Shown: piece after piece, positions 25,441 to 34,802 of the stretch
Layout of the letters: every line of letters starts with the position of its first letter
Numbering within the stretch: the first letter of the stretch is position 1
From: Zygnema cylindricum
Lineage: Eukaryota; Streptophyta; Zygnematophyceae; Zygnematales; Zygnemataceae
DNA: 64,000 nt
Assembly (NCBI GenBank): GCA_037447655.1
Contig: JBBHKE010002209.1
Location: 1 to 64,000, forward strand
Direction of reading: 5' to 3'
Notes under the pieces: model-generated
What the model saw: only the letters and a program-made list of their open reading frames with translations
Told to the model about the DNA's origin: nothing
Databases searched by the model: none
Made by a program: the position numbers and the translations under genes

Positions 25441-28400
25441 GAGAATTTGACAGATAGATGTTTTTGACTTTTCTTGCAGGTGAAGGCAGCCGGACCCAAT
25501 GTGGCAGGTGTCATTTTGTGTCACGAGTTACCTCATCTCTCTCATCTTGGTGTGAGGGCCAGACAGGTATTTCTCTCCTTCTGGCATATCCTCTTAAAAT
25601 ATCATCCTTTGCCCATCCATTTCTGTTTAGACATGAGGTAGGCGTGAAATCGACAAAGTTCAGTGAGTGAGTTCAGTGAGGACAAAGTTCAGTGAGGACT
25701 CTCATATAGAATCTGGGCTAAGAGAGAACCTGATTTATAATTGATCGATCGGATATATGGATGACCGATGGTTTTCTGAATTACAATGGTGGTATAAATA
25801 CTGGTGAATAGAGGTAGAGAGGGAGGGAGGTGGGAGTGGATGAATTTGGTTTCTTCGACATGTCACCAAGATATTTTGTAGAAAGGGAGATTTGACAGAA
25901 CGGAATAACGATGTAAGAGATGAAAGGAAAATGTGAGGATCTTCCTCAGTTTCTTCTTAGAGAAATCGTGATTGTCAGTTTATATGAAGGAATGAAATGT
26001 GGTGATGGATAATTTTGGAGAATTGGATACTTTTGGGTAGTGAACGGTATTGAAAGAGATATTAGAAGACATGTTTCTCTATTGTGAAGTCTGTCCTTTT
26101 ATAATGTTAGAATCTGTATGTGTTCCTTTCTGAAGGATACAATGCAGATTGGTGGGAATTATTTGGAGTCATGCTGTTGAAATCATGTTTGCACAAGATA
26201 TTTGGCATGGCGAATGTCACATTCAGAAAGATATGTTACAGTCGATTTTGAATACGATTTTGGTTTTTCTTCTTTTGTCACCTCAAAAAGATATGAGACA
26301 CTGGACCCTGACTACGGTGTCATTTTTTAATTTGTCATTTATTTTATTTGTCTTTTTTGTGGCTGTTGCAGTGTTGTGTTTCAACTCGCAAAACTTTGTT
26401 CTCTACTTCTGAAAGCTGTACGCCAGGTGGCGGGTGGAGAGGGCTGGGATGTTCTCATGCCAGGAATAGCAATTGGTAATCTGGTTCAGGTAAAGCTTGT
26501 TGAGTTAAAAACAGTTTGAAAAAAAGGACTAATAGATTCAATAGGAACGAAAAAAGAAACGAAAAGAGAAAAAGGAGTGAAAAATGTGATGACAGCTCAG
26601 AAATTATTGATAAATGCAATGAAGGGAAGGGACTGTAAATGCGGTAACAACAGTAAAAATAAGGACCGGTAAGCTCGATAAGAACAGTAGAAAAAGGACT
26701 GATAGATGCGATCATAACAGTAAAAATTGAGTCGGGGTGGTAGGGCTTTCTGTACTTGTTCCTTATCCTCTTCCGTGTTTATTTGTAATGTTTTCATGTC
26801 TGTGTCTATTTATTATGTTTTCACAGGTCGATCGAATTGTCCCAGGCAGTTTTGATATGGTGTCACAGAAGGATGCTGTCGTGCTATTGGTGAAAGAAGC
26901 AGACGGGGATGAGGAGGTACGTTTACTTATTCTTAAATTTTGTTATTTAAGTTTAATCTGTCTACTTCAGTTTAAATCCTTCTATTTAGGTATAATTGTT
27001 GCGTATGCTAAACTCTTGTAGTCTTGTTACTAGCGATGTATATTGTGGGCATTTCCTCGATGTTTGGTACGGGGTAGTATTTTTTCCCGAGATATACTGT
27101 ACCACATTTTATTCTTTCCGTATCGAATGCGATATTCTGTACAGCCAAGCTACAGTACACCGCGAATCTTAATTAGAGTAATGAAAAAATTAGAGTAAAA
27201 AAACAAAAAAAAACAATTAGAGAAATGAACTCTAATTTATGTGATAGAACTTTTTCACAGAGGAAGTTTACTCTAATTTATTTAAGTACTCTATATTGGG
27301 TTATGTCGGCAATAATTATCGGCGCTGAAATTTTGAACACTAAATTACGTAGACGTTCAAAATCTGTCAGTCCGTATAGTTTTGACGTCATTATGAAGCT
27401 AGTATTATTTGTCGCGCTGAATGTCAGCTAATGTTCGCACTGACGACGATGCTGTCGACGGACGAGAGTTATGCGAACAGCTTTTTTTCGTTGTGATTGA
27501 TTTTTCGTTTAGTGCGATTTCACGTGCGAGCGCGATTCTATTAAATCATTATTTGTACCTTTTTACGTAAAAAAGTACAATTTTGCACGGTCGAACGTCG
27601 TCCGAACTCCACACTATTTAAAACGAACCTATATTACATTTTTTTACGCTAATTAAACTTACCTAAATTAGAATAATGAAAAAATTAGAATTGTTTACTC
27701 TATTTGATGTCATAGAGTCGAAATTTTGAGCGACCGAATTAGAGTAATTTACTCTAATTACGATTCGCGGTGTACTGAACTCTACGCTGTTCCCACCGAA
27801 GGAGCGTGGGAAACATCGCGTTTATTGGTGGCGTACAAATTCACAGCCTTGATCAAAGCTACAGTACTGTAATTGGACCATACCGTACAGCTTTTCACTT
27901 GTGTAAAGACGGTTTTTGGTCACATCTTTACGCGCGACAGTCCCGAACGCGGAATGACATTTGAAACGCCGGTGAAAGTGGACTTTGAATGTGAAGGAGG
28001 ATGAGGCAATTGTCTCGTTGCACATGATTTGCGATCTGTATTGCATTTTTTTTAGTATGTTTTGCGGTTTCTGGTTCTTTTGTAACTTTTGAGTGAGGTA
28101 CAGCCTGGGACAAAAATCCATATTAATTTAGCTTTTTAGCTGTTTCTGAAGAAGCCACCAATATATGCATTTCTCTGAAGACTTTCCCCATTTTTAGGGT
28201 CATCAGTTTCCGAATGAATACAGACCCCTTTCTTTTCTTTTTTTTTCTTTTTTCCTTTTTGTTTTTGAGAAATTGACAGATTGATGTTTTTGACTTTTCT
28301 TGCAGGTGAAGGCAGCCGGACCCAATGTGGCAGGTGTCATTTTGTGTCACGAGTTACCTCATCTCTCTCATCTTGGTGTGAGGGCCAGACAGGTATTTCT

Positions 28401-31400
28401 CTCCTTCTGGCATATCCTCTTAAAATATCATCCTTTGCCCATCCATTTCTGTTTAGACATGAGGTAGGCGTGAAATCGACAAAGTTCAGTGAGTGAGTTC
28501 AGTGAGGACAAAGTTCAGTGAGGACTCTCATATAGAATCTGGGCTAAGAGAGAACCTGATTTATAATTGATCGATCGGATATATGGATGACCGATGGTTT
28601 TCTGAATTACAATGGTGGTATAAATACTGGTGAATAGAGGTAGAGAGGGAGGGAGGTGGGAGTGGATGAATTTGGTTTCTTCGACATGTCACCAAGATAT
28701 TTTGTAGAAAGGGAGATTTGACAGAACGGAATAACGATGTAAGAGATGAAAGGAAAATGTGAGGATCTTCCTCAGTTTCTTCTTAGAGAAATCGTGATTG
28801 TCAGTTTATATGAAGGAATGAAATGTGGTGATGGATAATTTTGGAGAATTGGATACTTTTGGGTAGTGAACGGTATTGAAAGAGATATTAGAAGACATGT
28901 TTCTCTATTGTGAAGTCTGTCCTTTTATAATGTTAGAATCTGTATGTGTTCCTTTCTGAAGGATACAATGCAGATTGGTGGGAATTATTTGGAGACATTT
29001 ATTGAATGCTTTATTAACCACATGGAAACATGGGATTTTTCTTTACAGGAAGGAGTGGTTTTTGTTACCTGTGAAGATGAAGATCGTGTGGCTGATGTTC
29101 GTGCCTTGTCAGGGCGGCCAATTCGGTCAGTTGAAATTTGATTTTCTTATGTCATTTTTTCTGGTTGTTAATTTGTTTGTCAAGCACTCACGTGTTGTAT
29201 GAGAAATATTGTTAGACAACCATGTTTGTATGGCTTGTCATATTCCCCCAATTCAGTAATATGAGAAACCTTTCAGTTCCTGCCTTTCTCTATTTAGGCG
29301 AAGGAATATATAGTGCGATATACAGTGCGACAGATGACTCAATGCAAATAACTGCTGCACAGTAATTAATGTTTTTCAATGCTAATAGTGATACAGAAGT
29401 CTTTAAAGTAAATACATGTGGACAATAATTAATGTTATTGATATTTTTCACTGCTTTTCTTTATGGTATGGGCCAGACTGGAGGCAACTCCAGAAGCTGT
29501 GAGATTTTCTGCCCATAATGGTCCTGTTCCGGAGGCTAAGGAACTTGTGGCGGTGGGAGTGAGTGCCGCCGTGGAAGCTTCCGTGAATGAAACTGCTTCA
29601 GCAAAGCTGACAGGTGGCGGCAGTGGAGGGAGAGGAGGAGACGGAGGACAAAAAACTCAGGGTGGAAAGGTATGTCAATCAATCGTGACAACCATTTTTA
29701 AGGATGTTATTATCGGTTGTTAGTGTTTGTCCAGTCGCTGTTTGTGGAAACTTAACAATTGAATAGGAACCGTCTGGTTTTTACTTTCATAGTTATTTTC
29801 TATTTCTCTAACGAATAAAACCTCATCAGGTTTATTTTTTGTCTAATACTTTTTTCAATCACGTGGTTTACGTACATTTGGGCAACCTAAATTTCTGAAG
29901 TGATCTACTTCAGATGCCCATTATCTATCTGTGTGAAGTAGCAAAAGCATTTACATTTTTGTGTAAAAATCATGTTTTGTGCTCAAATAGTATGCATAGT
30001 ATGGTTTTTTTATATGATGAGGGTTTACAGATTCAAAATTGGAAGGCCCAAGTGTGTGGTTGCTTTCAGCATTGGACATTTAAGTTTTGGGGGTGAAATG
30101 GGTTGCATACTAAACGTTTTTGTAAACCAAAGGGATTGATTTCAGTCAACACAATAGACTGGTTAATGTCATTCCCAAATTAGATGCTATATCGTCTATG
30201 TGCAAGATCATGCATCTTTTTAAAACTGATTACGTCTATCTTACCCACGTCATGAAATTCCGTTTGTGAAAATGGTGTCTTCATCAAAATCGAAGTCATT
30301 TGATGTCATTGAAAAGATTTATATTGACATCAAAAATTTGGGGTGTTTGGTGCTGTACCATGTCATAAACTCATTATATGTAATAGAACATTTTCCTTTA
30401 TGTATAACAAATCGGCACTTAGGCGTAGTGTCCTTATGCTTAATCTGAAAATATACGATGTTCAGAGCTCAACTTCAGTATTGTTTTCGATTGACGGCTC
30501 AATTTCTTGTAAGATGCGAAGTATCATTTTCAAGTGACAGTTCAATTTCTTATAAAATGCGAAAGGAAAGTTCAGATCTGGCAGATTTATGACGTTACTA
30601 ATTGACTGCACATGTCTAGGTTGTTATATTTTGTTTACCTCTTTATTTAATGTTCTCATGTTCCACAATTTGGGTTAAATGGTATTGTGTCAATACCTAA
30701 TGTCAAATTCTCTTTGTTCTATTAAAATTCGCAGGTTAATTTCAGCAAGGCTGGGACTATCCTCTCTCTCACAGAGGCAGATGTGGAGAGAACTGGAGCC
30801 AAAGCTGCTGCTTGTGGACAGCTGGCACGACTTGCAGAAGGGTCGAGCTCAAATGGTAAACGGAGGGACAATTTTTTGGGTTTTTTTTTGGGGCGTTTTC
30901 TTTGTGTCTGCGTCGTCTACATAAGGAGTGAGGAGAGTATGCCAAAATCATGATATTTTTCACTGAACCAGAGAAAGTACAGACATAGTAGTTCTAGACT
31001 GGTGATCAACAATGATGCTGTTATAATGTAAAAGATCTCCAGCTTAGTAATTGGCTGCTGCATTAAGTATTAAGAGAAAGAGTGACTGCTTGGTGAAGAA
31101 CAGCATGAAAAGCATGTATTCCTGGCCTTTAAAATCTGCCTTATTAATTCTATTGAGGGAATTGATTGGCTTCGCAGGAACTGGGAAGTCTCACCCGAAG
31201 TTCAGTGTTCCTCCGGGAGTTGCCATTCCGTTTGGCGCCATGGAAGAGGCATTAAAATCGAATGGATCCTTCGACGAGTTTGAGCGACTTGTTTCGAAAA
31301 CCGAAACTGCAAAAGTGGAAGGAGGGGAACTCGATAGAATTTGCGAGGAGTTGAGAGCCCTTGTGACAAATCAGAGGTTGCCGAAAGAAGCACTCTCGAA

Positions 31401-32073
31401 AATCGGAGAAGCTTTCCCGAGTGAGGCTCGGTTAATTGTTCGATCTTCTGCAAATGTGGAGGATTTGGCGGGTATGTCTGGGGCAGGATTATACGATTCT
31501 ATCCCGAATGTACGAACTTCAGAACCGGAGGAATTTTCAAAGGCTGTCGCTGAAGTCTGGGCGAGTTTGTATACACGACGAGCAGTACTTAGTCGACGTT
31601 TGGGTGGAGTCCCACAAAGGGAGGCGGCTATGGCTGTACTCGTACAGGAACTTCTCGCTCCCGAGATAAGTTTCATTCTTCATACTAGGAGTCCCATTGA
31701 TGGCGATACCACAGTGGTACAAGCAGAATTAGCGCTCGGTTTGGGTGAGACTTTGGCTTCGGGAACTCGAGGAAGTCCGTGGAGACTCGCGGCGAGTAAA
31801 GAGGACGGTTCCGTTAAAACATTAGCTTTCGCAAACTTCAGTGAAGCTATGGTTGTTGGGAAGGATGGAAAGGCTGATGGGACAGTTAAAAAAGTTGTCG
31901 CCGATTACAGTAAAGAGGCGTTGACAATGAGTTCAGAAGCGAGAGAAGGTCTCGGGAAGAAGCTCGCGACTGTGGGACAGTTTTTGGAGTCTTCTTTGGG
32001 AACTGCTCAAGATGTCGAAGGATGTGTTCTAGGGGAAGAAGTTTTTATCGTCCAGGCGAGGCCCCAGCCGTAA
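14331..32073 (+). CDS. PWD/GWD3: Phosphoglucan, water dikinase, plastidial (18 coding exons, gene span)
   Basis: PWD adds the beta-phosphate of ATP to the C3 position of glucosyl residues in starch already phosphorylated by GWD, opening granules for degradation; it acts in plastids. Coding exons: 14331-15155, 15554-15637, 16709-16831, 17622-17747, 18076-18254, 18736-18820, 19123-19281, 20240-20292, 20841-21046, 21529-21647, 21981-22051, 22908-23025, 23472-23561, 25480-25566, 29049-29125, 29477-29669, 30735-30855, 31178-32073. All junctions are GT-AG and phases match; the sum is 3612 nt, 1203 residues, as expected for the family. Residues 1-75 look like a transit peptide; 81-175 are a CBM20 with aromatic residues in [16 protein letters not shown]; the phosphohistidine segment [14 protein letters not shown] lies near residues 762-775 (H768 is the likely catalytic His); from about 906 to the end is the PPDK-type ATP-binding domain ([16 protein letters not shown]). 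The start ATG sits in a good plant context (CCCATGGCT). Exons 12-14 exist in a second tandem copy, left out of this model. The name rests on recalled family sequence. Confidence 0.95.
15301..15330. repeat. (CT)n microsatellite in PWD intron 1
   Basis: A run of CT dinucleotides followed by CCCCCC, 146 bases after the exon 1 donor. Simple sequence only. Confidence 0.85.
15827..16001. mobile_element. Degenerate MITE in PWD intron 2
   Basis: Decayed termini CACATCGCTATTAGTGT on the left and AACACTATTAGC followed by GGGCAGTG on the right resemble the TA-target MITE ends. It lies in the intron between 15637 and 16709. The target duplication is not preserved, so the exact limits are uncertain. Confidence 0.4.
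17936..18097 (+). repeat. PWD/GWD3: 86-bp tandem duplication across the exon 5 splice acceptor
   Basis: Two units at an 86-base offset share CATTATAATGTCATTGTATG, a TTGCAG acceptor and the exon start CAAGA.ATTAA. The real acceptor ends at 18075. The upstream decoy acceptor ends at 17989; using it would read [15 protein letters not shown] and then stop. The gene therefore keeps a dead copy of an exon start just upstream of the working one. Confidence 0.8.
19363..19709. mobile_element. Degenerate TA-target MITE in PWD intron 7
   Basis: An older relative of the element at 27158-27772. Termini are CATCGCGAATCGCG and CGATTCGCGG, and the interior shares CCACACTATTTAAAACG and GATAGAGTC blocks. It lies in the intron between exons ending 19281 and starting 20240. 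The target duplication is no longer clear. Confidence 0.6.
20710..20890 (+). repeat. PWD/GWD3: 118-bp offset duplication of the exon 9 acceptor
   Basis: TTGGAAATCAGGTTTAGCAA occurs at two sites 118 bases apart. The real exon 9 starts at 20841 ([13 protein letters not shown]); the decoy would start at 20723 ([13 protein letters not shown]) and loses similarity after about 45 bases. The decoy has an intact AG and could act as a cryptic acceptor. Confidence 0.75.
22347..22562. mobile_element. 216-bp TA-target MITE in PWD intron 11
   Basis: Inverted termini of about 24 bp start CACCGTGTATGGCTATT and end AATAGCGATACACGGTG, flanked by TA (22345-22346 and 22563-22564). There is no coding capacity. 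Its ends are related to those of the AATTAGAG-rich MITEs (CACCG[CT]G core). Confidence 0.8.
23907..25043. mobile_element. hAT-like non-autonomous element in PWD intron, copy 1
   Basis: The terminal inverted repeats start TAGTGTTGGGTATCGGGTA and end CGATACCCAACACTA. The flanking 8-bp TSDs are GTAATTGG (23899-23906) and GTAATTTG (25044-25051), one mismatch. Copy 2 of the gene duplication has the empty site GTAATTGG with continuous flanks, confirming an insertion after the duplication. Inside are dense CGATATATCG palindromes near both ends, a roughly 50-bp AT-rich tandem array (about 24320-24600) and a short GCAGTAGCTAGTACTAC-type array (about 24605-24745). No transposase coding was seen. 8-bp TSDs and TAGTG ends are hAT hallmarks. 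Confidence 0.88.
25410..25440. repeat. Poly-T tract before exon 14
   Basis: About 29 consecutive T residues lie some 40 bases upstream of the exon 14 acceptor. The matching place in copy 2 (28232-28265) is a T-rich tract interrupted by C and G. The length difference might affect acceptor strength. Confidence 0.8.
26372..28392 (+). CDS. PWD/GWD3: Alternative PWD exon set 12'-13'-14' (second phosphohistidine copy)
   Basis: Three intact duplicate exons: 26372-26489, 26827-26916, 28306-28392. They encode the [18 protein letters not shown] segment, the [16 protein letters not shown] segment and the [14 protein letters not shown] catalytic segment. They splice in frame from exon 11 (22051, phase 2) into exon 15 (29049, phase 0) if exons 12-14 are skipped. 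They may be expressed as an alternative, skipped entirely, or partly included (13'+14' after 14 would stay in frame). Which occurs cannot be read from DNA. Confidence 0.75.
27158..27772. mobile_element. TA-target MITE in PWD intron, copy 2
   Basis: This 615-bp element has terminal inverted repeats CACCGCGAATC / GATTCGCGGTG flanked by TA on both sides (27156-27157 and 27773-27774). Copy 1 of the gene duplication shows the uninterrupted site. The interior is rich in AATTAGAGTAA motifs and has no coding frame. A closely related copy occupies the window start (1-583) and an older one lies at about 19363-19709. The TA target suggests Tc1/mariner-type mobilisation; that class assignment is inference. 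Confidence 0.82.
31178..32073 (+). CDS. PWD/GWD3: PWD last exon: ATP-binding (PPDK N-terminal-type) domain and stop
   Basis: One long exon encodes nearly the whole dikinase nucleotide-binding domain, the part that transfers the ATP beta-phosphate to the phosphohistidine. Visible motifs include [74 protein letters not shown] and a TAA stop. The acceptor CGCAG precedes 31178. The open frame extends upstream to 31051 only because the intron lacks a stop; phase 1 of the preceding exon (ending 30855) fixes the true start at 31178. Confidence 0.93.
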
Positions 32074-32539
32074 GGAATTATCGGTTTTATGTTTGATTAT
32101 GATATCGATCTTAGGATTTCTTTTTTATTATTCAATTGTGAGTGCTGCAAAATATGCGAGATATGGAGAGAGCCTCTTCCAATCAGGAAGTATCTTGTGT
32201 TTAAAACAGCAATTTTTGCAATCGAGGGATTGGAATTTTTACAGATAAGTAAGAGAGAGTTGTATCCTTCTTCCACATATGTCCAATTGGAACAATTGTC
32301 CAGAATCTCTTTTTCTTTTGTGGGGGTTACCCTTCACTTTCTTCTTTTAGAGTTTATGAGTATAATATACGACGTGGAACGGAGGCAGTCAGAGTGAAGG
32401 GTTCTGTGGTGAAAGAAGGCGTAGTTAAGTGGGCATTCAAGTTAAGATTTAGAAATGACTACGATAGTGTCTTATGTTAGAGGTTTTTGTTTGGGGAAAG
32501 TGGATGGCAAAAGCTTGGAATTGTCTGTTAGTTGTTTTT

Positions 32540-32715
32540 TTAGTAGTTTTCTAGGACAGTAAAGAGGGTAAATTGCAAAGACACTTGTGGATATCTTGTG
32601 TGTGTTTTATGTTTTTTGACTAAGCTTTTTTAGTTGTTTTCTAGGACAGTTAAGAGGGTAAATTGCAAAGACACTTGTGGATATCTTATTTGTGTTTTAT
32701 GTTTTTTGACTAATC
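32540..32715. repeat. 90-bp tandem duplication 3' of PWD
   Basis: Two near-identical units at a 90-base offset contain CTAGGACAGT, GAGGGTAAATTGCAAAGACA and CTTGTGGATATCTT. The array may lie in the 3' UTR. Confidence 0.8.
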
Positions 32716-32835
32716 AATATTTTTTTCCCATTCGGTTTGCTATCGTGCTGCATATGAGTGGGACTGATTCTCTTTCTTTTCTAGAAAAGGTTGATGATCA
32801 TTTGAGAAAGCTCGCTTTGTCCTTCAAAATTGTAA

Positions 32836-32841
32836 AATAAA
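32836..32841 (+). terminator. Possible polyadenylation signal for PWD
   Basis: AATAAA lies 763 bases after the PWD stop, followed by T-rich sequence. The distance is long for a plant 3' UTR, and a nearer non-canonical signal is equally possible. Confidence 0.25.
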
Positions 32842-34802
32842 TTATTTCTTTGATTTGGCCGATTTTTATGCCAATGCAGTCTTCATGTTTTTAATGTCAT
32901 GTTCCTTTACTTTTCCCCTTTTCTTTCCTAGGATGTTGAAATGTGTGAAAATGCATAGAAAAGGTACAGGATTTAAAACGTCTAAAATTGTTGCAAATAG
33001 TATTTTGGAAAAATGATGCTCGTTCTTCTAAAAAAACTGAAGATTGTCATACATTTACCGAATGAAAAAAAGACAAATAGCCATCCTTTAAGAAGGTCGA
33101 AACTTGTGACACTAAAAATAGTTTTATAAAAAACTTCTACACTTGTCGCGTTCAGAATTGGAAAACTGAAACTGTATGGAGAAACTAGGTAGTCTGCATA
33201 TGTCTTCTCCTGTGAAAACTCTGGCATACACATGTCCACTTATCTGTTGCACTGTCGACAATTTCACGCTGGGATTAAAAGATTGTACTATTGAGTTTTC
33301 GAAAATTGTGTCACTTAATCATGTTTTCTGAGGATCTTGTCTTTTACGTCTAAATCAAATACGGTTATGCAACTCTTACTGTTTTTATTTCCTCCCTTTC
33401 CTCGCATGGTTTGCCATATGTTCATCAATGTATTCTATTATTCGACTTTTCCAAAATAATAACATCACATTTGTCTTGAATACTTCTTTGATAGAAACAA
33501 TTACAGCTCTTCGCGTTACTCTTCAGACAGATTTGTCCCACATGAATGACCTTCCTAACCTTCAAGATCCCAAAGTGGCTTTTGCTCTATTAACTTAGGT
33601 GTTTCCCCCACCGCCCCTCGTACCTTACTTGTACTTCCCCTCCACCCCAACTTCTCCTCTTTCTCCGCCTTTGATCACCGCCTCATGGATTTCCTTCACC
33701 CTTTGTTAGGTCCCGGGACATTTAATCACAAGCCTGAGTCTTCGTCACGCATTCAAGCATCCCTTCCCGGCTCTATAGGGGGGTGGTTTACTGTGGATTG
33801 CTCGTGTTGCTCCAGCTGCCTATTTGGGAAGTTGTTGCCTTATTGCCTTAACTCTTGTTTCACGCTCATTGGCCGGGGACACCCCCGTTCTTGCTGTTGT
33901 TCTACAACCACCGTTGAAGGAGGAGGACCAGCAGTAGTAGCGGAAGTAGACATGGAAAACAGCAAAAGCTATCAAGCACCTACTCAACAGCCAACTTTCA
34001 GGCTACACAGAAAATGAATCAAAAGGCCAATATGCCTCAAATTTCTCGCAGTTATACACAACAGAGTAAACTGACAATTCTCAAAATTGCAGCCCAAATG
34101 ACCTAGTAAACCATAAGATATGACTCCTGGAAGTTTCCCAAAAACTGCCCTTAAAATGTCTTAATCCCAAAACTGGATGCTACAAAATTTGCTAAGTCCT
34201 AAACTATATACTCACAGTGAGTATCTACTAGTCACACTAATTCGGGTAACCGTAATACAAGACTATCCTGACTTACGACAAAGTATCCAGCCTGTACTTT
34301 ACTGTACCTTGTGTACCTCCAAAACCTAATTATTATTTTCAAAAGACCTAATTAATGAAACACTAATTTTTATTACACTAAACTACAAAACAATGTTTTC
34401 CAGATATTCTCAGATAGCGAACCGTACATAAAATGTTCCAGGTGCTTAGTCAATGATAGTCGCTAAAGTACAACAGATTGTGGTAGTTTAGTACGAAGCA
34501 CCTGAGTGCTTCGTCACTTGTGGTCCCACGTGAATCACGCTTGTGGTCCCAGGTGAATCGCGTCCGTTGGCGCAAATGTAATACAACGACCATAACGTCG
34601 AACCGTACCATGTATTTCCGAAATAACCGGTTTAGATTCCGTTCGTCCGATCCGGTGAATCTAATCGTTTCTTGCGTGACGCGTGTAACTGAATGTTGGC
34701 GCCACTCCGTAAAATCTGCATCATTTCCTATCGTCGACGCGTGTCCCTGCAAGTACAGTACACTCTACTGTCTATCTGCTACTGTCACACTATTGAAGGT
34801 AA

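Larger units (their letters stand above)
22721..26165 (+). repeat. PWD/GWD3: Tandem duplication in PWD, copy 1 (exons 12-14)
   Basis: Copy 1 of a direct tandem duplication. It begins at CATGCTGTTGAAAATCATG and ends with GGGAATTATTTGGAG, where copy 2 begins with the same start sequence. It carries exon 12 (22908-23025, 118 nt, entry phase 2, exit phase 0), exon 13 (23472-23561, 90 nt) and exon 14 (25480-25566, 87 nt, phosphohistidine motif), all with intact acceptors and donors. The intron between exons 13 and 14 holds an hAT-like element (23907-25043) that copy 2 lacks. A stretch around 23275-23370 in the exon 12-13 intron is also missing from copy 2. Confidence 0.92.
26166..28994 (+). repeat. 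PWD/GWD3: Tandem duplication in PWD, copy 2 (exons 12', 13', 14')
   Basis: Copy 2 of the duplication ends with the same GGGAATTATTTGGAG and then continues into unique gene sequence leading to exon 15 (29049). Exons are 12' (26372-26489), 13' (26827-26916) and 14' (28306-28392). Exon 12' differs from 12 by one silent change seen by eye; 14' reads identical to 14; 13' changes three residues (GSMDMA to GSFDMV, and DAIV to DAVV). All frames stay open and all splice sites are GT-AG. The block carries a TA-target MITE (27158-27772) absent from copy 1. Joining exon 14 to 12' shifts the frame and meets a TAA at 26477-26479. Confidence 0.92.
32074..34799. other. 3' flank of PWD, no gene recognised
   Basis: AT-rich sequence holding the 90-bp tandem duplication and the candidate poly(A) signal. 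Short frames (for example 33685-34017) show no family signature. The right part (after about 33.95 kb) may include the start of a decayed LTR belonging to copia remnant K, but I could not place its left end. Confidence 0.5.

Noticed and set aside
25104-25514. 136-codon minus-strand frame, with a relative at 27822-28121
   Set aside because: Antisense to PWD introns and exon 14. The poly-Lys stretch comes from the poly-T tract, and the repetition is due to the gene duplication.
33685-34017. 110-codon frame rich in Cys/Ser
   Set aside because: No recognisable domain, no intron partner, and it lies next to degraded repeats.
34401-34752. Minus-strand frame 34450-34752 as a gene
   Set aside because: Low-complexity border sequence near the Harbinger-like element; no motif or conserved context.
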